Positions 1 through 5,402 are shown, numbered from the stretch's first letter. The stretch is DNA of 5,402 bases from a bacterium (GCA_021847685.1 JAJZQE010000040.1:1-5402), one strand, 5' to 3'. Translations and numbers: made by a program. Notes: a model not told the origin generated them from the sequence alone.

Positions 1-2834
1 AGGCTACCTGGGAAGAGCAGCATGTTAATGAAGTAGTTATCGACCATTCTAAGCCAAAAATTTATGTTTCGGGTATGTTCCCATATCCAAGTGGTGCCGG
101 CATGCACACCGGGCATGCCTTTAGCTATTCGATTGTTGATGCTTTGGCGCGGTTTCATCGTCAACACGGCCGTAATGTCCTTAACCCGATGGGTTGGGAC
201 ACCTTTGGTTTGCCAGCCGAGAATTACGCTATTAAAACTAATACAGCACCAGCGGTTGTGACGGCCGAAAATATCGCCAACTTTAAAAAGCAGTTCAAGC
301 GCATGGGGGTTAGCATCGATTGGAGTCGCGAGATTAACACGAGTGATCCCGAGTATTATCATTGGACTCAGTGGGTATTTACGAAATTATTCGAGCGCGG
401 TCTAGCTTACCAAAAAGAAAGCTTACAGTGGTGGTGCCCGGTTGATAAAACCGTTCTAGCCAACGAGCAGGTTGAAGGCGGCCATTGTTGGCGCTGCGGT
501 AGCATGGTTGAAAAGAAGTCAATGAAGCAGTGGTTTTTCAAGATTACCGAATATGCCGATGCATTGTTGGACGAGATTCCCGACCTTGACTGGCCACAAA
601 AGATAAAAACCGCCCAAACTAACTGGATTGGCCGCTCGCTAGGTGCTGAAGTTGAATTTAAAGTGGACAGCGGCGACGAAATTATCACCGTCTTTACGAC
701 CCAACCCGACACGTTATTTGGTGCGACTTTTCTTGTGCTTGCACCCGAGCATCAACTAGCGCGCCAGTTGGCGACGCCTGAATTTAAAGAAGCGGTTGAT
801 GAATATATCGACAGCTCGATTAAAAAGTCTGAAATTGAACGCATGAATGACACTAAAGACAAAACAGGCGTCTTTACTGGTAGCTACGCTATTAATCCAG
901 CGACGGGTGAGAATATACCTATCTGGATAGCCGATTATGTACTAAATGGCTACGGCACAGGTGCGATTATGGCCGTTCCGGCACACGATGAGCGCGATAA
1001 TGCCTTCGCCGAAAAATATAAGTTACCGATTGTTCAGGTGGTTGCGCCCAGCTTGTTAGATCAAGATAACCCGCCTCAGGATGGTAAAAAAGACACTGAT
1101 CGTAACGTTGTAATGTGTCTTATCAAGCATCCGACCGATGGAACTTACCTTACGCTTCGTTGGAATAAGTTTAAATGGCATAACTTTGTAATGGGCGGTA
1201 TTGAAGATGGCGAAGACTTGGAAACCGCAGCGCGCCGGGAGATACAAGAAGAAACCGGCTACACCGATCTGGAACTTATTGATAAGCTTCCAGCTGTTAT
1301 GAATAGTAAATTTTATGCTGCCCACAAAGACGTTAATCGGAATATTTTTACGAAAGTTATCTCATTTCAGCTCAAAAGCCTAAAGCAAGTCGAAACAAGT
1401 CGCGAAGAACACGAAGATTTTGAGGCCGAATGGACCAATGAGCAAGATCTAGCGCTGTTAAAACCAGTTGCCGAATTACCGCATATCCTCAGGTGGCTAG
1501 GTGGTGAAAATGTTATGCATACCGGTGAAGGTGTTTTGATAAATTCTGGTTCATTTGATGGTAAATCGACTAGTGATGCTCGCGAAGAAATTGTTGCTTG
1601 GCTAGAGCAGCAGGGGACTGGCCGACCAAAAATTTCGTACAAAATGCGTGACTGGCTAATTAGTCGTCAACGTTATTGGGGCGCACCAATTCCAATTATT
1701 CATTGTCCCGAACATGGCGCCGTAGCTGTTCCTGAAGATCAATTACCGGTCGTTTTGCCAGATGTCAAAGATTTTGCGCCAAAAGGTAATGGCAAATCAG
1801 CTTTAGCTGGTGTTGAGGATTGGGTTAATACGACCTGTCCGACTTGCGGCAAGCCTGCCGTGCGCGAAACCGACACGATGGATGGCTATGCTTGTAGTAG
1901 CTGGTATCTGTTGCGTTATGCTGATCCAAAAAACGCCCGGCAAGCTTGGGATCCTGAAGTTGTTAACTACTGGGCGCCAGTTGATTATTATGTTGGTGGC
2001 GACCACGCTGTGGCTCACTTGTTGTATGTTCGTTTTTGGACGCATGTCTTTAAGGATATGGGCCTGACCGACTTTAAAGAGCCAGTTAAAAAGCTGATCT
2101 ATCATGGCTATATCAACGCCGAAGATGGCACCAAAATGAGTAAAAGCAAGGGAAACGTGATTGATCCACTGGATGTTATCGAGCAGGGCTATGGTGCCGA
2201 CGCCCTGCGGACGTACCTATTATTCATGGGTCCAATCGAGCTCGATGCTGCCTGGGATTCGCGCGGAATTGCTGGAATCTACCGATTTTTGAACCGTGTT
2301 TGGGTTTTGGCGCAAGAATATCAAGATTCAGCCAAAGATTTTACTGGTAATGACGAAGCTGTTCGTCGTGCGCAACATAAGGCTGTCCGTAAAGTTACCG
2401 AAGATATCAACCGTCTAAGTTTCAATACGGCTATTTCGGTCCTGATGGAATACACTAACGAACTTTACAAGCTAAAGGTTGATGGTTTTTCTGGGGATGT
2501 TTGGCTGGAGGCGCTGCAGACTATGACGCAATTAATCGCTCCATTTGCACCACACCTTAGCGAAGAACTAAACAGTCAATTGGGCCGAAACGAGCTGGTT
2601 CAAAATCTGCCGTGGCCAGTTTGGGATGATAGTCTAATTGCCGAACAGACGATTACGATTATCGTTCAGGTTAATGGTAAATTACGGGCTAAGTTAGTTG
2701 TCGCCAAAGACACTGATGAGGCTAAGATTAAGCAATTAGCCCTTGATGACGAGCATGTCGCCAGTTTTGTCGGTGATAAAAAACCATCCAAGGTAATTTA
2801 CGTCCCCGGCCGGCTGGTCAGTATTGTCGTTTAG
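1..2834 (+). CDS. leuS: Leucyl-tRNA synthetase with Nudix insertion, 5'-partial
   Basis: Class I synthetase that attaches leucine to tRNA-Leu in the cytoplasm. The first complete codon is at base 3. The frame is open from the window edge with no in-frame start before the Met at 75, and the 24 codons before that Met match the N-terminal Rossmann strand of LeuRS, so the true start lies upstream. Numbering from the Met at 75: HIGH motif as HTGH (11-14); zinc-site cysteines C121, C138 and C141; CP1 editing domain with TTQPDT (208-213) and GTGAIMAVPAHDERD (294-308); Nudix insert about 341-480; the rest of CP1; RDWLISRQRYWG; a CPTC pair (588/591); KMSKS (687-691); anticodon-binding helices; and a normal C-terminal domain ending in PGRLVSIVV. 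The window holds 943 residues against about 860 for the whole E. coli enzyme, and the insert explains most of the excess. The leucine-specific insertion before KMSKS is almost absent. Ends in TAG. Identity is certain; the editing motif has Gln where Arg is usual. Confidence 0.97.
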   Translation, partial: ATWEEQHVNEVVIDHSKPKIYVSGMFPYPSGAGMHTGHAFSYSIVDALARFHRQHGRNVLNPMGWDTFGLPAENYAIKTNTAPAVVTAENIANFKKQFKRMGVSIDWSREINTSDPEYYHWTQWVFTKLFERGLAYQKESLQWWCPVDKTVLANEQVEGGHCWRCGSMVEKKSMKQWFFKITEYADALLDEIPDLDWPQKIKTAQTNWIGRSLGAEVEFKVDSGDEIITVFTTQPDTLFGATFLVLAPEHQLARQLATPEFKEAVDEYIDSSIKKSEIERMNDTKDKTGVFTGSYAINPATGENIPIWIADYVLNGYGTGAIMAVPAHDERDNAFAEKYKLPIVQVVAPSLLDQDNPPQDGKKDTDRNVVMCLIKHPTDGTYLTLRWNKFKWHNFVMGGIEDGEDLETAARREIQEETGYTDLELIDKLPAVMNSKFYAAHKDVNRNIFTKVISFQLKSLKQVETSREEHEDFEAEWTNEQDLALLKPVAELPHILRWLGGENVMHTGEGVLINSGSFDGKSTSDAREEIVAWLEQQGTGRPKISYKMRDWLISRQRYWGAPIPIIHCPEHGAVAVPEDQLPVVLPDVKDFAPKGNGKSALAGVEDWVNTTCPTCGKPAVRETDTMDGYACSSWYLLRYADPKNARQAWDPEVVNYWAPVDYYVGGDHAVAHLLYVRFWTHVFKDMGLTDFKEPVKKLIYHGYINAEDGTKMSKSKGNVIDPLDVIEQGYGADALRTYLLFMGPIELDAAWDSRGIAGIYRFLNRVWVLAQEYQDSAKDFTGNDEAVRRAQHKAVRKVTEDINRLSFNTAISVLMEYTNELYKLKVDGFSGDVWLEALQTMTQLIAPFAPHLSEELNSQLGRNELVQNLPWPVWDDSLIAEQTITIIVQVNGKLRAKLVVAKDTDEAKIKQLALDDEHVASFVGDKKPSKVIYVPGRLVSIVV
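1050..1514 (+). other. Nudix hydrolase domain inserted in the LeuRS editing domain
   Basis: This in-frame segment of leuS separates the CP1 strand ending KLPIVQVVAPS from GEGVLINSGSFDG. In E. coli LeuRS these two elements are joined by a linker of only about 20 residues. The segment holds a full Nudix signature (GX5EX7REUXEEXGU) at bases 1194-1262. Numbered from the Met at 75 it has G374, E380, R388-E389, E392-E393 and G395, so every metal-binding position is present and hydrolase activity is plausible. Upstream are a hydrophobic strand (NVVMCLIKHP) and the substrate-side stretch TLRWNKFKWHNFVMGG; downstream are further beta strands and an acidic region. Nudix enzymes cleave nucleoside diphosphates linked to another group X. 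The substrate cannot be read from sequence; a diadenosine polyphosphate or adenylate-type by-product of the synthetase is only an inference. I recall similar LeuRS proteins in other Patescibacteria but cannot verify that here. The outer boundaries are approximate. Confidence 0.92.
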
Positions 2835-2839
2835 GCCGG

Positions 2840-2868
2840 TTGTATTCTTAGTCTAATTGTAATATAAA
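2840..2868 (+). promoter_or_regulatory. Possible weak promoter upstream of the DUF2569-like gene
   Basis: TTGTAT (2840-2845) and TATAAA (2863-2868) are 17 bases apart in the 67-base gap after leuS. The -10 box matches 5 of 6 consensus bases but the -35 only 3 of 6. Transcription would begin near 2875, just ahead of the ribosome site. The gap is AT-rich, so a chance match is quite possible and read-through from leuS is an alternative. Confidence 0.3.
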
Positions 2869-2901
2869 TATAAGCAATATAAGTTAGAAAGAGGAACAAA
2901 T

Positions 2902-3429
2902 ATGTCTGATGATCCTAATACACCACCTGTAGCGTCTGAGGCGCCAGCCACACCTGTCGCTGAGCCAGTTCAACAGTGGCAACCCCAACCGCCAGTTGGC
3001 ACGCAAGTACAATATGTTGTCCAGCATAACTCGGTTGAAGGTTTAGGCGGATGGCTGATGTTTTGGCTAGTTATCTTTGCTATTGCAGGTATATCTTATG
3101 CAACCTCATTCTTTACCCAATTGGGTGGTGGTGTCGGCGATGCCAGCGGAATTTTATACCTCATGATGGCGCCACTTATGGCAATTGCTTATCTTACGGC
3201 TGTTGTTTTCATCGCTATGCGTAAAAAACTCGGTAAAATCTTGGCTATATCGGCAATTGGCGTTACCGCGCTTTATGCAGTGATTTCGGCAATTATCGAC
3301 ATAGCAGGCAATACCGGTGGCAACATCGGCTCGTCGGTTGGCGGGCTGGTTGCAGTATTAATCGTCAGTGGATTGATGGCTTTATATTTTATCGTTTCAA
3401 GGCGAGTTAAAGCTACTTTAATCAACTAG
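2902..3429 (+). CDS. DUF2569-like four-helix membrane protein
   Basis: A 175-residue predicted inner-membrane protein of unknown function. Residues 1-45 form a Pro/Gln/Ala-rich hydrophilic tail without a cleavable signal peptide. Four hydrophobic segments follow at about 49-71, 84-106, 111-135 and 146-166. The first helix begins with GLGGWL and the protein closes with YFIVSRRVKATLIN. This start-and-end pattern resembles DUF2569 proteins, which typically open with GxGGWL and end in a YFxxSxRVxxTF-like sequence. I assign the family from memory of these motifs, with moderate confidence. The start is supported by AGAGG (2890-2894), 7 bases before the ATG. It lies 67 bases after leuS and 141 bases before rpmF, so it may be its own unit or a tail of the leuS transcript. 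Nothing here shows a substrate or partner. Ends in TAG. Confidence 0.8.
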   Translation: MSDDPNTPPVASEAPATPVAEPVQQWQPQPPVGTQVQYVVQHNSVEGLGGWLMFWLVIFAIAGISYATSFFTQLGGGVGDASGILYLMMAPLMAIAYLTAVVFIAMRKKLGKILAISAIGVTALYAVISAIIDIAGNTGGNIGSSVGGLVAVLIVSGLMALYFIVSRRVKATLIN

Positions 3430-3499
3430 GTAACTGAGTATTTTCGATTTAGAGTAGCAACTAAATGATTGCGGCCCTTTGGTTTGTCGACTAAAGCCC

Positions 3500-3528
3500 T
3501 TGAGCTGAGGGTTGTTATCCGTTATAAT
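3500..3528 (+). promoter_or_regulatory. Strong sigma70-type promoter for rpmF-nusB-nudix-rnc
   Basis: TTGAGC (3500-3505, 4 of 6 to the -35 consensus) is followed after exactly 17 bases by a perfect TATAAT (3523-3528). Transcription would begin near 3535, giving a leader of about 36 bases before the bL32 ATG. It sits in the largest intergenic gap of the window and faces a ribosomal-protein-led operon, as expected for a highly expressed unit. The -35 box lies within a short imperfect inverted repeat (3495-3513). Confidence 0.72.
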
Positions 3529-3556
3529 GAGTTCAAGTTTTAAAATAATCACCCAC

Positions 3557-3562
3557 AAGGAG
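3557..3562 (+). promoter_or_regulatory. Ribosome binding site of bL32
   Basis: AAGGAG, 8 bases before the ATG at 3571, is a near-ideal Shine-Dalgarno site. It fixes the start of this small gene and favours this frame over the longer overlapping frame at 3512-3712, which has no such site or recognisable protein. Confidence 0.85.
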
Positions 3563-3570
3563 TTCTTTAT

Positions 3571-3720
3571 ATGGGACAACCAAAGAAACAGAGTAGCCCC
3601 CGTAAGACCGGTTTGCGCCGAAGTCACTTACGTTTGGAGCTTGCTCGCCGCGTTAATGCTACATCACCTGTTAAGGCCCGCACAACTCGCCGCGAAACTG
3701 GCAAAGCTCTAGCAAAATAG
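3571..3720 (+). CDS. rpmF: 50S ribosomal protein bL32, short cysteine-free form
   Basis: A 49-residue, strongly basic protein of the large ribosomal subunit. The N-terminal half, MGQPKKQSSPRKTGLRRSHL, follows the bL32 pattern of xPKKxxSxxRxxxRRSHxxL. The C-terminal half (RRVNATSPVKARTTRRETG and beyond) is basic but lacks the CxxC...CxxC zinc-binding residues of the classical family; there is no cysteine anywhere. Most bL32 proteins are about 55-60 residues long, so this is a short C-minus form. Position supports the call: rpmF commonly lies upstream of rnc in bacteria, although here nusB and a Nudix gene replace the fatty-acid genes often found between them. It is first in the apparent operon, 7 bases downstream of a good ribosome site's spacer end and behind a consensus promoter. 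It ends in TAG, 48 bases before nusB. The main doubt is its divergent C-terminus. Confidence 0.8.
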   Translation: MGQPKKQSSPRKTGLRRSHLRLELARRVNATSPVKARTTRRETGKALAK

Positions 3721-3768
3721 CTATACTATACCTTAACAAAACAATAAAAAAGAAAGAATTAAAACGTT

Positions 3769-4227
3769 ATGGCATCTAATCGCCACCTCGGTCGCATCGT
3801 CGCTCTGCAGTCACTTTACGAATACGAATTTCGTGTTCAATCAGCCGATGCGTCTGTCGATATTGACGAAATTCTTAACCGCAACCTTAATAGATACGAG
3901 GCAGCGATTGAAGATAAGGCGTTTGTAACGACATTGGTCAAAGGCGTCCTAGAGGTCCAGGCTGATATTGACGAAAAGATTCAGCCGATTGCGCCCGATT
4001 GGCCGATTGACCAAATTGCCCGGATTGATCGCAACATTTTGCGTATTGGTATTTATGAATTAATTCATCAAGCCGATACCGTTCCGCCAAAGGTTGTCAT
4101 CAATGAGGCCGTCGAGCTTGCCAAAGCGTTTGGTTCTGATAACTCAAGTAAGTTCGTTAACGGAGTGCTTGGTACGGCGTTCCGGACGCTTGTGGAGGAT
4201 ACGACTAATGGCAGTACCGCAGTTTGA
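3769..4227 (+). CDS. nusB: Transcription antitermination factor NusB
   Basis: A 152-residue all-helical RNA-binding protein. In characterised bacteria NusB pairs with NusE (ribosomal protein uS10) on boxA RNA to prevent premature termination of rRNA transcription and to help rRNA folding. The N-terminal basic helix NRHLGRIVALQSLYEYEF carries the conserved R, A, Q and LY positions. The C-terminal half has the core family blocks DRNILRIGIYEL (87-98), INEAVELAKAFG (111-122) and FVNGVL (129-134). Its length is typical, so it appears complete. The 48-base gap from rpmF is A-rich (AATAAAAAAGAAAGAATTAAAA) and contains no strong Shine-Dalgarno site, so initiation may rely on an unstructured leader or on coupling. 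The ATG at 3769 is the only start that keeps the full N-terminal helix. Its last 20 bases overlap the following Nudix gene. Association with rnc fits a shared role in rRNA production. Ends in TGA. Confidence 0.96.
   Translation: MASNRHLGRIVALQSLYEYEFRVQSADASVDIDEILNRNLNRYEAAIEDKAFVTTLVKGVLEVQADIDEKIQPIAPDWPIDQIARIDRNILRIGIYELIHQADTVPPKVVINEAVELAKAFGSDNSSKFVNGVLGTAFRTLVEDTTNGSTAV
4194..4198 (+). promoter_or_regulatory. Ribosome binding site inside nusB for the Nudix gene
   Basis: GGAGG lies 9 bases before the ATG at 4208, within the nusB coding sequence. It selects 4208 over the earlier in-frame ATG at 4094. The 38 residues added by the earlier start are merely nusB read in another frame. Confidence 0.85.
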
Positions 4228-4702
4228 TAAGTTTAAGAAATATCTTAATCGCAAAAAACATACAATTCAAGAGATAGTGCGCGAACCGACCGCTGGTGGC
4301 GTGGTTTTTAGGCATGATGAGACTGGTGGCATTGAGATACTACTAATCCAGGACGCCAAGGATCGCTGGACGATTCCAAAGGGTCACATCGAAGAGGGTG
4401 AGACGGCCCAACAAACCGCCAAACGCGAAATTGGTGAAGAAGCGGGCTTGACGGATACTGAAGTATTAGGTTGGTTAGGGAAAATTCATTTTCGCTATCG
4501 ACGGCTTGATAAATTAGTTTTGATGACTACTCAGATTTATTTGGTGCGTGCCAAGGGTGATACTAGCGCTATCCAAAAAGAAGAATGGATGAATGGCATT
4601 AAGTGGTTTAAATTTCACGATGCGCTCGACGCGATTGAATACGAAGACATTGGCAAATTAATGCTGATGGCTATGAAGCGAATTAGACAGGAGAATTTAT
4701 GA
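4208..4702 (+). CDS. Stand-alone Nudix hydrolase, MutT/Ap4A-hydrolase-like
   Basis: A 164-residue cytoplasmic hydrolase with one Nudix domain. The segment AGGVVFRHDETGGIEILLIQ gives the first strands. The loop WTIPKGHIEEGE leads into the Nudix box at residues 59-81 (bases 4382-4450), which contains G59, E65, R73-E74, E77-E78 and G80, a full match to GX5EX7REUXEEXGU. The W-x-x-PKGH-x-E-x-GE form is common in diadenosine polyphosphate hydrolases and in broad MutT-type enzymes that clear oxidised or unusual nucleotides. An RNA 5'-pyrophosphohydrolase role like RppH is possible but not shown. About 27 basic, hydrophilic residues precede the domain. The gene starts inside nusB (20-base overlap) and its TGA overlaps the rnc start as ATGA, so it is translationally embedded between an rRNA antiterminator and RNase III. 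Family certain; substrate unknown. Confidence 0.93.
   Translation: MAVPQFDKFKKYLNRKKHTIQEIVREPTAGGVVFRHDETGGIEILLIQDAKDRWTIPKGHIEEGETAQQTAKREIGEEAGLTDTEVLGWLGKIHFRYRRLDKLVLMTTQIYLVRAKGDTSAIQKEEWMNGIKWFKFHDALDAIEYEDIGKLMLMAMKRIRQENL
4689..4693 (+). promoter_or_regulatory. Ribosome binding site of rnc
   Basis: AGGAG lies 5 bases before the ATG at 4699 and 14 bases before the alternative in-frame ATG at 4708, so it favours 4699. It is within the last codons of the Nudix gene. Confidence 0.8.
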
Positions 4703-5402
4703 CCGGCATGCTTACAGCCCCTTATCAGGATTTTGCCCGCGAGAAGCTGGGCTTCGAATTTAACGACATCCAGTTGCTAATTACGGCCTTAACGCACCGT
4801 AGCTATGTTAACGAACACCGTAAAAGTGTTAGCGAGCATAATGAGCGCCTCGAATTTTTGGGCGACGCGGTTTTAGAGTTGGTTGTAACAGACTATCTGT
4901 TTAATAACTACAACGAGCAAGAAGGAATCTTAACCAGTTGGCGGGCGGCATTGGTACGGACTGAAAGTATTGGCGAGGCTGGTTACAAATTGGGCTATGA
5001 GCCGCTGGTTCGAATGAGCCGTGGCGAAAAGCAGGGTAGCGATCGAGCTCGTCAACAAATACTGGCGAACGCTTTTGAGGCCGTTGTGGGTGCGATTTAC
5101 TTGGAGCGTGGCTATGATGACGCTTCGGAATTTATTCATAAACACATCATTAGTAAATTACCAGCCATTCTGAACGCTGGTACGTGGCGCGATGCCAAAT
5201 CTCATCTGCAAGAGGTTTCACAGCGAATCGACGGCCAGACGCCTCAGTACCGTGTTATCGAAGAAATTGGCCCCGATCACGACAAGATTTTTACACTTGG
5301 TGTCTACGTTAAGGATAAATTATTGGGCAAAGGTAACGGTCCCAGTAAGCAAGTTGCTCAGCAACAAGCCGCCCAAGCCGCCTTGGATTACTACGCCGAT
5401 CG
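4699..5402 (+). CDS. rnc: Ribonuclease III, 3'-partial
   Basis: Double-strand-specific endonuclease that in bacteria processes rRNA precursors and some mRNAs. The window holds 234 codons and two further bases with no stop, so only the last few residues are probably missing. The N-terminal catalytic domain spans about 8-155, with the RNase III signature NERLEFLGDAVLELV at 48-62. E49, E52 and D56 correspond to E. coli E38, E41 and D45; E75 to E65; and E127 to the essential E117. The position equivalent to E. coli D114 is Asn (N124, in ILANAFEAVVGAIYL). A double-stranded-RNA-binding domain follows at about 164-233, beginning RDAKSHLQEVSQ and including GPSKQVAQQQAAQAAL. The start at 4699 overlaps the Nudix stop (ATGA) and has a good ribosome site. 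Grouping with nusB suggests coordinated rRNA synthesis and maturation. Confidence 0.96.
   Translation, partial: MTGMLTAPYQDFAREKLGFEFNDIQLLITALTHRSYVNEHRKSVSEHNERLEFLGDAVLELVVTDYLFNNYNEQEGILTSWRAALVRTESIGEAGYKLGYEPLVRMSRGEKQGSDRARQQILANAFEAVVGAIYLERGYDDASEFIHKHIISKLPAILNAGTWRDAKSHLQEVSQRIDGQTPQYRVIEEIGPDHDKIFTLGVYVKDKLLGKGNGPSKQVAQQQAAQAALDYYAD

Noticed and set aside
75..77. ATG at 75 as the start of leuS
   Set aside because: The frame is open upstream to the window edge and encodes typical LeuRS N-terminal residues (IDHSKPKIYVSG). Starting at 75 would remove the first Rossmann strand, so the gene is 5'-partial.
99..119. Perfect 7-base inverted repeat (GGCATGC, 7-base loop, GCATGCC) in leuS
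   Set aside because: It falls on codons for the obligatory Met-His-Thr-Gly-His of the HIGH motif, so protein constraint and chance explain it better than an RNA element.
1050..1514. The LeuRS insert as an intein or mobile element
   Set aside because: There is no Cys/Ser at the left junction, no terminal His-Asn followed by Cys/Ser/Thr, no splicing blocks and no flanking repeats, and the insert has a complete Nudix signature instead.
407..2105. Several - strand frames of 89-101 residues and an 85-residue + frame inside leuS
   Set aside because: All are shadows of the highly conserved leuS reading frame and resemble no protein family.
3472..3500. Possible terminator hairpin after the membrane-protein gene
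   Set aside because: Several alternative short, bulged stems can be drawn (for example GGTTT with AAAGCC) but none is GC-rich or followed by a T-run.
3418..3627. 69-residue - strand frame across the gap before rpmF
   Set aside because: No family resemblance or ribosome site, and it runs antisense through a clear promoter and rpmF.
3512..3712. 66-residue + strand frame overlapping rpmF
   Set aside because: It begins upstream of or at the promoter -10 region, has no ribosome site and no recognisable protein; the bL32 frame explains the region.
3698..3727. Possible promoter ahead of nusB (CTGGCA, 18 bases, TATACT)
   Set aside because: The -35 part lies inside rpmF and the match is weak. A strong promoter upstream of rpmF and the short gap make cotranscription more likely.
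4094..4207. N-terminal extension of the Nudix gene from an ATG at 4094
   Set aside because: These 38 codons lie wholly within nusB, show no Nudix-like sequence and lack a ribosome site, whereas GGAGG sits 9 bases before the ATG at 4208.
4930..5145. 71-residue - strand frame inside rnc
   Set aside because: It lies opposite the conserved RNase III catalytic domain and has no supporting features.

Overview
The window looks like a piece of chromosome from a reduced-genome bacterium of the Patescibacteria (Candidate Phyla Radiation), with Saccharibacteria (TM7) as my best guess. The clues are a leucyl-tRNA synthetase carrying an extra Nudix domain, a very short bL32 without zinc-ligand cysteines, a compact run of overlapping housekeeping genes, and a small DUF2569-like membrane protein. 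TGA ends two genes (nusB and the free-standing Nudix gene), which argues for the standard bacterial code and against the TGA=Gly code of Absconditabacteria and Gracilibacteria. The lineage is inferred from recalled protein features, not from a search. All real genes are on the + strand, and the window cuts the first and last ones.

Layout. (1) 1-2834: leuS, missing only its extreme 5' end. Its editing (CP1) domain is interrupted by a complete Nudix domain (about 1050-1514) with an intact catalytic signature. (2) 2902-3429: a four-helix membrane protein with a Pro/Gln-rich N-terminal tail, behind a possible weak promoter. (3) 3430-3570: a 141-base gap with a strong sigma70-type promoter (TTGAGC, 17 bases, TATAAT) facing right. 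(4) 3571-5402: an apparent operon of rpmF (bL32), nusB, a stand-alone Nudix hydrolase and rnc (RNase III). nusB overlaps the Nudix gene by 20 bases, and the Nudix gene overlaps rnc by ATGA, so translation of the last three genes is probably coupled.

Function. The genes serve translation and RNA processing: leucine charging of tRNA, a large-subunit ribosomal protein, an rRNA antitermination factor and the rRNA-processing nuclease. Two independent Nudix domains sit within this set. One is embedded in the synthetase, and synthetases in general can produce diadenosine polyphosphates as a by-product. The other resembles MutT/Ap4A-type hydrolases and lies between nusB and rnc. The inserted Nudix domain is the most striking feature. 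No tRNA, rRNA, CRISPR array, insertion sequence or convincing terminator was seen.
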